Below, piece by piece: positions 35,714 through 44,101 of a DNA stretch of 64,000 bases (the first letter of the stretch is position 1; each line of letters opens with the position of its first letter). Location: positions 1-64,000 of the forward strand of contig NZ_VULZ01000008.1 in NCBI RefSeq assembly GCF_009696445.1. The letters run 5' to 3'. Source of the DNA: Porcincola intestinalis (GTDB taxonomy: Bacteria > Bacillota > Clostridia > Lachnospirales > Lachnospiraceae). The notes under the pieces were generated by a model, which was not told the DNA's origin, did not search any database, and saw only the letters and a program-made list of their open reading frames with translations. The position numbers and the translations under genes are program-made.

Positions 35714-35962
35714 GTGACCATGGTGCCGTTAACCTCGAATCTGAAGAGGGTATCCATGGTTCTGGGTGAACAGATTGATACGATTGATAAACATAGACTT
35801 CATACATTTTTGGGAAGACTCAGTGAAAAAGGTATGGCCCATACAGCGGAAACTGTCAGGGAACACCTCGGATTTTATTGCATTATGAGTTTTTCATGCA
35901 TAGAATCATTACTATACGAAATGCTTAGATTTCTTATTTGTAAGGGGATGGTGCAGAAATGA
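35714..35962 (+). pseudogene. Probable PemK/MazF toxin fragment
   Basis: The frame begins 'MTMVPLTSNLKRVSMVLGEQ' and continues 'IDTIDKHRLHTFLGRLSEKG'. The second part resembles the last third of MazF/PemK endoribonuclease toxins ('…V..EQIRTIDK.RL…GRLS'). The first part matches their 'PLTSN' strand. The middle and N-terminus are missing, and the C-terminus reads through into unrelated codons up to the next gene, which it overlaps by 4 bases. It is most likely a relic. An independent small gene coupled to the MATE gene cannot be excluded. Confidence 0.4.
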
Positions 35963-37314
35963 ACAGAGATCTGACAAAGGGGAGTATTGCCAGAGGCATG
36001 TTGCTGTTTGCACTGCCAATGATTGCCGGTGATCTATTGCAGCAGTTATATAACATGACAGACACATTGATTGTCGGTCAGGCACTTGGCAAGGATGCCC
36101 TGGCAGCAGTAGGCTCTGCCTATGCGCTGATGACATTTCTCACCTCGATCTTTCTTGGAATGTCCATGGGTGCTGGTGCATACTTCTCCATCTGCTATGG
36201 CCGCAAAGATCAAACATCTCTGAAAAAAGGCTGTGCCCAAGCCTTTGTACTGATCATGGCCATCGCCGTTGTCATCAACATTACCGTCTATGCAGGCATG
36301 GATCCCATTTTGCACTTTCTGGCTGTGCCGGATCAGATCTACACCGGCATGCGTCTCTATCTTTCCTGGATCTTTGCCGGCATTCTGGCCACATCCCTCT
36401 ACAACTTCTTTGCCTGCAGCCTGCGTGCCATCGGCAATTCCATTGTACCGCTCTGGTTTCTTGCCATATCCACAGTTATGAACATCATTCTGGACCTGCT
36501 GTTTGTTCTTGTCTTTCACCAGGGCATCGCAGGTGCTGCCATCGCCACCATCATCGCACAGTATGTTTCCGGCATCGGCATTCTGCTCTATACCATCACA
36601 AAAGAAAAAGAATTGCTCCCTGCCAGATCAGATTTTCATCCGGATCCTGCTGTACTCAAGGAAATCTGGAATCAGTCCTTTCTGACCTGTGCCCAGCAGT
36701 CCTGCATGAACTTCGGCATCCTGCTTGTACAAAGACTGGTAGACAGCTTTGGACCGGTTACCATGGCTGCTTTTGCAGCAGCGGTCAAGATTGATACCTT
36801 TGCCTATCTGCCTGTTCAGGACTTTGGCAATGCCTTCTCCACATATATTGCCCAGAACTATGGTGCCGGCAATACTGACCGTGTACGCAGAGGCATCCAC
36901 ACCTCCCTTGTCATCAGTACCTTATTCTCTGCCATCCTGTCTGTACTTGTCGTTGTCAATGCACCGTTCCTGATGAAAGTCTTCATCTCTGCATCGGAAA
37001 CAGAGGTCATCGCATCCGGTGTGCATTATCTGCACATTGAAGGTGCCTTCTACGTCGGCATCGGCTGTCTCTTTCTGCTCTATGGTCTGTACCGTGCCAT
37101 TGACAGACCAGGCATCTCACTTGTACTGACCATCATCTCACTCGGCCTGCGGGTTGTTCTGGCCTATGTATTCGCACCGATCTTTCAGGAGACCGGCATC
37201 TGGGCAGCCATTCCCATTGGCTGGATCCTGGCAGATATCGCCGGACTATGTTACTACAAGATCCATCAGGATCATCTGCTGCAGGTACCCGGTACGGTAA
37301 GCACGGCTGCCTGA
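35959..37314 (+). CDS. MATE-family multidrug efflux transporter
   Basis: This is a complete 451-residue MATE exporter with twelve predicted helices in two related halves. The N-terminus is 'LTKGSIARGMLLFALPMIAG' and 'LLQQLYNMTDTLIVGQALG'. The second half contains 'DSFGPVTMAAFAAAVKIDTF' and 'NAFSTYIAQNYGAGN'. It exports organic cations or drugs using an ion gradient; the substrate is unknown. Its ATG overlaps the end of the preceding fragment, with AAGGGGATGG upstream as a likely binding site. In contrast to the copy at 129, the N-terminus is normal. Confidence 0.92.
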   Translation: MNRDLTKGSIARGMLLFALPMIAGDLLQQLYNMTDTLIVGQALGKDALAAVGSAYALMTFLTSIFLGMSMGAGAYFSICYGRKDQTSLKKGCAQAFVLIMAIAVVINITVYAGMDPILHFLAVPDQIYTGMRLYLSWIFAGILATSLYNFFACSLRAIGNSIVPLWFLAISTVMNIILDLLFVLVFHQGIAGAAIATIIAQYVSGIGILLYTITKEKELLPARSDFHPDPAVLKEIWNQSFLTCAQQSCMNFGILLVQRLVDSFGPVTMAAFAAAVKIDTFAYLPVQDFGNAFSTYIAQNYGAGNTDRVRRGIHTSLVISTLFSAILSVLVVVNAPFLMKVFISASETEVIASGVHYLHIEGAFYVGIGCLFLLYGLYRAIDRPGISLVLTIISLGLRVVLAYVFAPIFQETGIWAAIPIGWILADIAGLCYYKIHQDHLLQVPGTVSTAA

Positions 37315-37341
37315 CCATGATAAAACACGTAGTTTCATATA

Positions 37342-37575
37342 CCGGCAGGAAAAATCTATCTTTCTCAGATTATTGACTGTTTTGATGGGTTATCTGTTTC
37401 CTGGACTATAGGAACTTCTCCCGATGCCGAACTGGTCAATACGATGCTTGATAACGCTATCGGAACCCTTAAGGAAAACGATCACCCCATTATTCATTCT
37501 GATCGAGGTGCACACTACCGTTGGTCAGGCCGGATCGAAAGGATGGAGAATGCCGACCCCCACCCCCGTTTATAG
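37342..37575 (+). pseudogene. IS3-family transposase (OrfB) remnant
   Basis: About 78 codons match the integrase core of an IS3-family OrfB: 'KIYLSQIIDCFDGLSVSWTI' with the first catalytic Asp, and 'HPIIHSDRGAHYRWSG' with the second. The N-terminus, the region with the catalytic Glu, and the inverted repeats are absent. The 366 bases between the two transporters (37315-37680) hold only this relic and unassigned sequence. Confidence 0.8.
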
Positions 37576-37680
37576 GGATGATGGCATTTTTGAATTGCGC
37601 TGCAAGCATGGAAGTAACATAACTCCTTAGAGGGCATGAATCCTGAGTGGGATTTTGGGAATATGACAGAAACGGGTAGT

Positions 37681-38900
37681 ATGAAAATATTTTCACAGTA
37701 TAAAGGTTTGGGAAGAGAGAACTTCATCCTTTTCGTTGGAAAGATCGTAACGAATCTTGGCGCAATGATATGGCCAATGATGACATTGATACTAAATAGG
37801 AAGCTGGGACTTGATGCAACGCAGACAGCACTGTTTTTTATAATAACCGGATTTATGTTTTTACCTGCAAATATATGGGGTGGACAGCTTGCAGACAGAT
37901 TCAGCAAAAAAAAGATAATAATATTGTGTGACGTCGTTTCGATCGTATCGTTTGTAATAAGCGGTTTTCTCCCACTCACTTTGTATACGCTATGTGTGAC
38001 CCTGACAGGTGCTTTTTTTCAGACACTGGAAGGACCTGTATATCAGGCTATGGTGGCAGATATCACTCCATCAGATAAAAGAGAACAAGCTTTTTCACTG
38101 CTTTACATGGGCGGGAACATTGGACTGATACTGTCGCCAACCATTGCAGGAATACTTTTTGATCATTATCTCTGGCTCTGCTTTGTAATAAGTGGAGTGT
38201 CTATATCGGTATCAACAGTCCTGATCGCTTTCTTTATAAAGGATACAACGGAACGAATAAGAAAAAATCCAGGGAAGAGGTTAAGGGGCAGGATGGGAAT
38301 ATTTTAAGGGTTGTAAAAAACAGTGCAACTCTGCTTCTTTTTCTGATTGCCATGAGTTTTTATCAGGGGGCTTATTCCCAATTCAGTTATCTGATGCCGC
38401 TTGATATCTCAAAGGCATATCCTGAGAATGGATCCATTATTTATGGAACAGTGACCAGCCTGAACTGTATCATTGTAGTGGTACTTACACCTGTAATAAC
38501 AATGGCTATGGAAAAAGTGGCTATGACAAAGAAATATCTGCTCGGAATCATCCTGCAGGCATTGAGCTTTGGAGCATTTGCGCTTTCATTTGGAGTGATT
38601 GCGGGATATTATGTCTCAATAACACTTTTTACGCTGGGAGAGATACTGACGACGATCGTAACGGGGGCATTTCTTGCGGACAGGGTTTCAGCAAATTTTA
38701 GAGGAAGAATATATGGCATAACCAGCTTTTCAGTAGCTTTTATGACAGGGATAGTGGAGTGGAACAGCGGATGGCTGTTTGATCATTATGGTTCTGAACC
38801 GGCATGGATTTTTTCTGTTGCAATGACGATGATCGCAGTGATTGCTTCGTTTGTTCTGGTGTTTACTGATAAGAGAGAGTACGGTGAGTTGTACAAGTGA
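37681..38900 (+). pseudogene. MFS transporter broken by a 1-base frameshift
   Basis: Two frames together encode one major facilitator transporter of 406 residues. The first (from ATG 37681, 'MKIFSQYKGLGRENFILFVG') has the MFS loop 'GGQLADRFSKKKIIILCD' and runs six helices to about 38306. The second continues 'EEVKGQDGNILRVVKN' and six more helices to 38900. The switch lies at an A6 run (38262-38267), and one more A restores the frame ('RKKSREEVKG'). The total length then is an exact multiple of three. It could be a real mutation, a slippage site or a sequencing error at a homopolymer. The substrate is unknown. Confidence 0.8.
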
Positions 38901-39031
38901 TTGCTGCAGGTCCATACACTGGTGAGCCATTTCTGCGGCACCCGTCTTTTCCAAAGGAGAGGCGGGTGCCGATTTTTGAAGATAGGAAACCTGGTCAGGT
39001 ATAACAGTGTATGAAATTCGGTCAAGTGCAG

Positions 39032-39811
39032 TTAGTTCTCTATTTCGATATCACCGGACTGTGTCCGTACTTTCAGAACCTTTTGACCGCTGCCGATGGT
39101 GATCTGGTTTTCGGCTCCGTTCGTCGTGCTGTATGAAGTGTCTCCGATGGTGATATCACCGGATGAGGTCGAGGGATATACCGTGTAGTTTTTTATGCTG
39201 TCATCCAAATTGACAATAAGGTCTCCGTTTTCACTGCTCAGGTCTGACTGCTCAAAGCTTACGTGTTCCATACCGATATTTCCGTTGTCTGTGGAGGCTT
39301 TCAGGACGGAGCCATGACACTGTTCCAGCGAGAGATCTCCGTTTTCACTTGTTAGTGTCAGATTTTTTACCGTGATCGTATCGTTCGGCTCGATACAAAT
39401 ATCACCATTGCTGGTGTCCAGGGAAACATCCTGCAGCGCTTTCAGATCGGCCGGAACAGTAACCGTCAGTATTCCGCCGGTTCTGTCGGATCTGTTTCCG
39501 CTGTTACGGACAGTCAGGATGCCGTCTGCCGTTTCGGCGGTGGGAACGGCATCTTTCGGGCCTGTATAAGTCATTTTATATTCTGTTCCTGTTTCAATCT
39601 GAATGTCATCATTCTGCAGATGGATCTGAAGTCCGGTGAAGGATTCCAGTTTTTTTGTTGTCTCCGTGTTGTTTTTCCCCTGGAAGTAAAAAGAAAAGTT
39701 ATGATCTGAATGTAAAAAGACAGGTTTTCCCACATGCCACAGCGTTCCCAGGATGATTGCAGCTGTGGTGGCCAGTGACATCAGGATCAGGTAGAGGTTT
39801 CGTTTCTTCAT
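39032..39811 (-). CDS. DUF4097-family beta-strand repeat protein, membrane-anchored
   Basis: This 259-residue protein has a short N-terminal membrane anchor (about residues 5-25, 'NLYLILMSLATTAAIILG') and an extracellular right-handed beta-repeat domain. Repeats such as 'VSLDTSNGDICIEPN', 'TLTSENGDLSLEQC' and 'DLSSENGDLIVNL' are typical of DUF4097 proteins. These usually accompany PadR and DUF1700-type genes and are thought to act in envelope stress sensing; the exact role is unknown. The start at 39811 overlaps the previous stop (ATGA) and has AGGAGGA upstream. It is the last gene of the padR operon. Confidence 0.85.
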   Translation of the reverse strand: MKKRNLYLILMSLATTAAIILGTLWHVGKPVFLHSDHNFSFYFQGKNNTETTKKLESFTGLQIHLQNDDIQIETGTEYKMTYTGPKDAVPTAETADGILTVRNSGNRSDRTGGILTVTVPADLKALQDVSLDTSNGDICIEPNDTITVKNLTLTSENGDLSLEQCHGSVLKASTDNGNIGMEHVSFEQSDLSSENGDLIVNLDDSIKNYTVYPSTSSGDITIGDTSYSTTNGAENQITIGSGQKVLKVRTQSGDIEIEN

Positions 39812-40812
39812 GATTGATCCTCCTCTTTTCTTGTTCCGAAAATGGCTTTTATCAAGGAGTCGGCGACGGCAGCCAGTGGCCAGATGATCCAGGTGATGTA
39901 CCAGGCGAAGGAAAGAAAGCTCCAGATCAGATACACACATGTTACTGTCGGCCAGAAAACAGACATGATGATGCGCACGGTTTTGTTTTCATAGTAGTTT
40001 TTTCCATTGTTCTGGCTGTAATATTCGGAGGAACAGGAGCTGTTGTTCAGATTCAGAAGAGTGCGGTAACCGTTCTCACGGGAGGAGCTGACGGTCAGAA
40101 TCAGAACGCCCAGACCGACCATAAAAAGCAGGATATCAACACCCAGTCCCACAAACACACTCTGACCTGTCAGCATAGACAGAACAATCAGCGGAATGTA
40201 GCTGGTGCAGAAAAGCAGAATGGCAATCGTCCGCTGAAGAATGGACGTATCGTGCGTGTTGCGTCTCAGGTCATTGATCATCCCGGCAGTACCGTAATCA
40301 ATGCTGCAGGGCTCCTTTTTCAGATAATTCCATTTGTTCATCTGCAGGCTGCTGTAGGTATGTAATGCCACGCAGGCCGCGATGGAGATGAACAGAAAAA
40401 GCAGTCCGGATACAATGGTTTTCTGTGAACCGTTTTCCAGTGAGCCGGCCAGAATGATTCCGCAGGAACAGATGATGGCGAAAAAGGTTCCCAGCCCGTG
40501 AAACAGGCCATAACAGGCCTTATCATCAAGATAGCTCTGTGCCTCCTGAAGTGTTACCTGACGTCCGGCGGTGAAGTTTCTGGATTCATGATTCAGGATA
40601 CTGCTGATGCCGAGAACGTCGCCAAGTTCATCCAGATTTCCGAATTCTGATATCACCTGCGCAACAGCTTCATTCTCCGATTTTCCCTCGTTGACCAGCT
40701 CAGTATATTTGTCCTCCATCATCTGTCCCAGCTCACACTTTGCTTTGATGACGTCCGGCGTATTCGGCAGCTTTGCAAACATCGATTCCAGATAACTGCG
40801 TATGGTGTTCAT
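39808..40812 (-). CDS. Permease-prefix (DUF1700-like) membrane protein
   Basis: This 334-residue protein has an N-terminal soluble prefix domain ('MNTIRSYLESMFAKLPNTPD', 'AVAQVISEFGNLDELG') like that of DUF1700/permease-prefix proteins, followed by about six membrane helices from residue 85 on. Its start overlaps the padR stop by 4 bases and its stop overlaps the start of the beta-repeat gene by 4 bases, so the three are translated as one unit. Such trios (PadR, DUF1700, DUF4097) are common in Firmicutes and respond to envelope stress or lipid changes; this is family knowledge and not shown by the sequence. Confidence 0.85.
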   Translation of the reverse strand: MNTIRSYLESMFAKLPNTPDVIKAKCELGQMMEDKYTELVNEGKSENEAVAQVISEFGNLDELGDVLGISSILNHESRNFTAGRQVTLQEAQSYLDDKACYGLFHGLGTFFAIICSCGIILAGSLENGSQKTIVSGLLFLFISIAACVALHTYSSLQMNKWNYLKKEPCSIDYGTAGMINDLRRNTHDTSILQRTIAILLFCTSYIPLIVLSMLTGQSVFVGLGVDILLFMVGLGVLILTVSSSRENGYRTLLNLNNSSCSSEYYSQNNGKNYYENKTVRIIMSVFWPTVTCVYLIWSFLSFAWYITWIIWPLAAVADSLIKAIFGTRKEEDQS

Positions 40813-41144
40813 GGATTCTCCTCCCTGATAAATCTCTCTACAACAGTTTTCGTCAGGCCCCATTCCTCGCATTTTTCACGATAGTAGCGGCGCCCGGATT
40901 CAGTGATCCGGTAATAGGTGCGCCGTTTGCCGTTTTCTGCAAATCCCGGAAATGACTCAATGCAGCCTTCTTTTTCAAGACGGGTGAATGCCGAGTAGAG
41001 GGTGGTTTCCTTTATGATATAAGCATCTTCTGTCATCAGCCGGATTCTTCTGGATATTTCATATCCGTAAGACGGACCGTCCAGCAGCAGGCACAGTATG
41101 ATTGTGTCATTGCATCCGCGGATGACATCACTGCTGATTCCCAT
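40809..41144 (-). CDS. PadR-family transcriptional regulator
   Basis: This 111-residue repressor has the PadR winged helix: 'LCLLLDGPSYGYEISRRIRL', then 'IKETTLYSAFTRLEKEGCIE' and the wing 'ENGKRRTYYRITESGRRYY'. The short C-terminal helix is for dimerisation. GGAGAT lies upstream of its start. It is the first gene of the operon, with repeated candidate operators directly upstream (41183-41258), so it probably represses its own operon. Confidence 0.92.
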   Translation of the reverse strand: MGISSDVIRGCNDTIILCLLLDGPSYGYEISRRIRLMTEDAYIIKETTLYSAFTRLEKEGCIESFPGFAENGKRRTYYRITESGRRYYREKCEEWGLTKTVVERFIREENP

Positions 41145-41182
41145 GGCATCTCCTTTCTGTCAGGTCTTGGAATATTCGCCTG

Positions 41183-41258
41183 TCGTACTACGACTAACAT
41201 ACTACGACAGATGAAGTATATCTGACAAACTGAATGTACTACGACAGCCGAAGTATGT
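41183..41258. promoter_or_regulatory. Candidate PadR operator repeats
   Basis: Three copies of GTACTACGAC or ATACTACGAC occur upstream of padR: about 41185, 41200 and 41236. The last two extend as TACTACGACAGNNGAAGTAT, with ends that form an imperfect ATACT...AGTAT dyad as found in PadR operators. They lie between padR and azlD, where the padR promoter should be. Confidence 0.55.
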
Positions 41259-41283
41259 CAAGAGAAAGAATCGGCCATCTTTG

Positions 41284-41619
41284 TCAAAATACGAGCTGCA
41301 CCAGCAGCATATACACAATGGTTCCGCCCGCGATGGACAGAAGCATATTCTTTTTCCACAGGTGAAGCCCTGCTGTGACGGCAATGGCAAGCAATTCCGG
41401 AAGACCATGCGTCCCAGAGAGAATGGAAACATTCTTCAGGCAGTAGACGACAAGCATGCCAAACACAGCGCATGGCAGGGCTTTTCCCAGATACACGATG
41501 TACTTCGGGGTCGGTTTCTTCGAAGAAAAAACCAGGAACGGGAGGAATCTTGTAAGCATCGTGCCAAGGACACAGATGGCGATTGTGATGATCTGCTGGG
41601 GAATGGTCATCGGACTCAT
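41284..41619 (-). CDS. azlD: Branched-chain amino acid transport protein AzlD
   Basis: This 111-residue protein with four hydrophobic helices is the small partner of AzlC in branched-chain amino acid export. '[20 protein letters not shown]'-type sequence and '[20 protein letters not shown]' mark the AzlD family. Its start at 41619 overlaps the azlC stop by 4 bases, which gives tight coupling. Frame and length are normal. It is convergent with nothing, and the padR operon starts just downstream in the same direction. Confidence 0.88.
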   Translation of the reverse strand: MSPMTIPQQIITIAICVLGTMLTRFLPFLVFSSKKPTPKYIVYLGKALPCAVFGMLVVYCLKNVSILSGTHGLPELLAIAVTAGLHLWKKNMLLSIAGGTIVYMLLVQLVF

Positions 41620-42320
41620 TGTATCTCTGCCTCCTGATAGGATTGTTCGATCGGTTTTCTGAAGATGGTCAGAAGAATCAGGATTGTCACCATTGCCGGA
41701 ACCATGAAGGATTTGGCACCGAACAGGACAAGGCATGCAGCGGTTGCACCGATGCCGATCAGACCGGTATCTTTTTTCTTCTCTTTCATCCACTGGTTCA
41801 TGAAGATCGTTACAAACATGGCGGTCATCACAAAGTCAAGTCCTTTTGTGTTGAATTTTAGAAAGGATCCGATGAGGCCGCCGATGGTGGCGCCGGAAAC
41901 CCAGTAGAGCTGATTCAGAAGTGTGACAAAAAACATGAACCAGCCACGGTCAACCCCCTCCGGAATGTCTGCCGAATAGTTGATCGAGAAGGTCTCATCG
42001 CACATGCCGAAAATCAGATAGAACTTTTTCCATCCCATCCCCCGAAATCGATCCAGCATGGCAATTCCGTAGAATAGATGTCTCGACTGCACCAGAAGCG
42101 TCACAGCGAGGGCTGACAGAGGGGCGAAAGGGGACATCAGCATCGTCACGACAATAAATTCGAGAGAGCCGCCATAGATCAGCATGCTCATCAACATGGG
42201 ATAGATGAAAGAAAAGCCGTTGACATTCATCAGGATTCCATAGGCAAGCGCGAGAAACCAGAATCCTGCGAAGATGGGGATGGTGTATGGAAATGCGGCT
42301 TTCAGGGCTTTGGTTTTCAT
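41616..42320 (-). CDS. azlC: Branched-chain amino acid transport protein AzlC
   Basis: This 234-residue inner-membrane protein of the AzlC family exports leucine, isoleucine, valine or analogues together with AzlD. Typical segments are '[20 protein letters not shown]', '[20 protein letters not shown]' and '[14 protein letters not shown]'. It has about seven hydrophobic helices. It is the first gene of the azlCD pair, with a GAAAGGATT site just before the ATG. Confidence 0.92.
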   Translation of the reverse strand: MKTKALKAAFPYTIPIFAGFWFLALAYGILMNVNGFSFIYPMLMSMLIYGGSLEFIVVTMLMSPFAPLSALAVTLLVQSRHLFYGIAMLDRFRGMGWKKFYLIFGMCDETFSINYSADIPEGVDRGWFMFFVTLLNQLYWVSGATIGGLIGSFLKFNTKGLDFVMTAMFVTIFMNQWMKEKKKDTGLIGIGATAACLVLFGAKSFMVPAMVTILILLTIFRKPIEQSYQEAEIQ

Positions 42321-42407
42321 AAAAATAATCCTTTCAATCGCAGATCATTGCCTGCAATGAAAGAGTATAGCACCGAAGGCATTCAGAACAATAGGATGAA
42401 TGATTTT

Positions 42408-42437
42408 GCACCTCGCTGCGGTGAGGTGCTTTTCTTT
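42408..42437 (+). terminator. Hairpin with T-run ahead of the ATPase gene
   Basis: GCACCTC (42408-42414) pairs with GAGGTGC (42423-42429), followed by TTTTCTTT. No plus-strand gene ends here, so it may be a leader element or the leftover terminator of a lost gene. A lost terB-like gene upstream of the ATPase would fit. Confidence 0.4.
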
Positions 42438-42505
42438 GCCAGGACTGCCCGCGTGATGTATCATAGAGGCTGAACGAGTTTGTTTTTTGAGAAATGGAGC
42501 AGCGC

Positions 42506-44092
42506 ATGCCAGTTGAGAATCAGACGAAAAGACGGGTGCCGAGGCGGATCGCGCAGGCAGTAATTGGTTCCTTGAAGGGTGGTGTCGTCCCCCGGGTCGG
42601 TCTGCCTTATATCACGGTTGGACGGAAGGCGGAGATTGACGCGCTGCTCTCGGATGTGGATGTGATTTCGGAGGGCGGGGCGTCTTTCCGGTTTATTGTC
42701 GGGCGCTACGGAAGCGGAAAGAGCTTTCTGCTGCAGACGATCCGGAATTATGTCATGGACAGGAACTTTGTGGTGATGGATGCGGACCTGTCCCCGGAGC
42801 GGAAGCTGACCGGGACGAAGGGACAGGGACTGGGTACATACCGTGAGCTGATCGGGAATCTGGCAACCAGGACGAAGCCGGAGGGCGGTGCCCTGTCGCT
42901 GGTGCTGGACAGGTGGATTTCAGGGATCCAGATGCAGGTGCAGGAAGAAATGAGAGCGGCGGCTTCGTCTGCCCAGCCGGTGCCGGAGGAGATGAGAGGG
43001 GCGGCTTCTTCCATCCAGTCGGTACCGGGGATCATGGAGGGCATGGATTCCTTCAGCTCATCGGCATTCAGCGGGCGCGTGGCGGAGAAGATCAGTCTGG
43101 TGGTGAATTCGATCAGCGGGATGGTTCACGGGTTTGATTTTGCAAGGCTGCTGACGCTGTACTTCGAGGCAGAGCAGAACGGAGACGACGCACAGAAGGC
43201 GAAGGTTCTCAAGTGGTTCCGAGGGGAGTACCCGACACGGACGGAGGCCAGGCAGGATCTGGGGGTGAATGTCATCATCACAGACGAGGACTGGTACGAT
43301 TACCTGAAGCTGTTCGCGTTTTTCTTCCGGCAGGCCGGTTACCAGGGACTGATGGTCTTTGTCGATGAACTTGTGAACATCTACAAGATCCCGAATTCGG
43401 TCGCGCGCAACAACAACTACGAGAAGATTCTGACGATGTACAATGACGCGCTCCAGGGAAAAGCGCACTATATCGGGATGCTGATGTCCGGTACGCCGCA
43501 GTGCATCGAGGATACGCGCCGCGGTGTCTACAGCTATGAGGCACTCCGCTCTCGTCTGCAGGAGGGCAGGTTTTCGGTGGAGGGCGCCCGGGATATGATG
43601 GCACCGGTCATCCGTCTGGAGCCGCTTTCCCCGGAGGAAATGCTTGTCCTGACGGAAAAGCTGACGGATATGCATGCGGGGCTTTACGGGTATGGAAGCC
43701 GCATCCGGCAGGAGGAGCGGGTGCAGTTTATTCAGATGGAGTACAGCCGGGTCGGAGCAGATTCGCACATCACGCCCCGCGAGATCATCCGGGATTTCAT
43801 CGAGCTTCTGGATATTCTGTATCAGCACCCGGAGAAGACCGCTGGAGAGCTGCTGAAGGGCCAGGCCTTCGGAAATATGTCAACAGGCACTTTGCAATAT
43901 ACCCAGGGCATAAAGCCAGATGTATTGGCGGGGATTCCGCAGAATGCGAGGGCAGACACATCGGCGGGGATTTCGCAGAATATGCAGGCAGGCGCACAGA
44001 CAGCCGGCAGAAGCACTGTGGGCAGCTCGTTCGTCAAGCCGGAGAACACCGACAGAGAGGATGCGGACGAGCTGGCGACATTTACGCTGTAA
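42506..44092 (+). CDS. BrxD/SngB-like ATPase (DUF2791 family)
   Basis: This roughly 528-residue P-loop ATPase has 'RVGLPYITVGRKAEIDALL' at the start, Walker A 'VGRYGSGKSFLLQTI' near residue 65, and Walker B 'GLMVFVDELVN' near 281. The DUF2791/BrxD family is part of type 2 BREX and of the Shango defence system (SngB), always beside a helicase. Here the helicase follows 9 bases later. Residues about 143-175 contain two copies of a 14-residue unit (EMRAAASSAQPVPE, EMRGAASSIQSVPG), and the tail has a 12-residue repeat. Both look like lineage-specific expansions. The ATG at 42506 is preferred for its upstream GGAGC; another at 42494 is possible. Confidence 0.8.
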   Translation: MPVENQTKRRVPRRIAQAVIGSLKGGVVPRVGLPYITVGRKAEIDALLSDVDVISEGGASFRFIVGRYGSGKSFLLQTIRNYVMDRNFVVMDADLSPERKLTGTKGQGLGTYRELIGNLATRTKPEGGALSLVLDRWISGIQMQVQEEMRAAASSAQPVPEEMRGAASSIQSVPGIMEGMDSFSSSAFSGRVAEKISLVVNSISGMVHGFDFARLLTLYFEAEQNGDDAQKAKVLKWFRGEYPTRTEARQDLGVNVIITDEDWYDYLKLFAFFFRQAGYQGLMVFVDELVNIYKIPNSVARNNNYEKILTMYNDALQGKAHYIGMLMSGTPQCIEDTRRGVYSYEALRSRLQEGRFSVEGARDMMAPVIRLEPLSPEEMLVLTEKLTDMHAGLYGYGSRIRQEERVQFIQMEYSRVGADSHITPREIIRDFIELLDILYQHPEKTAGELLKGQAFGNMSTGTLQYTQGIKPDVLAGIPQNARADTSAGISQNMQAGAQTAGRSTVGSSFVKPENTDREDADELATFTL

Positions 44093-44101
44093 GGACAGGC
44101 T

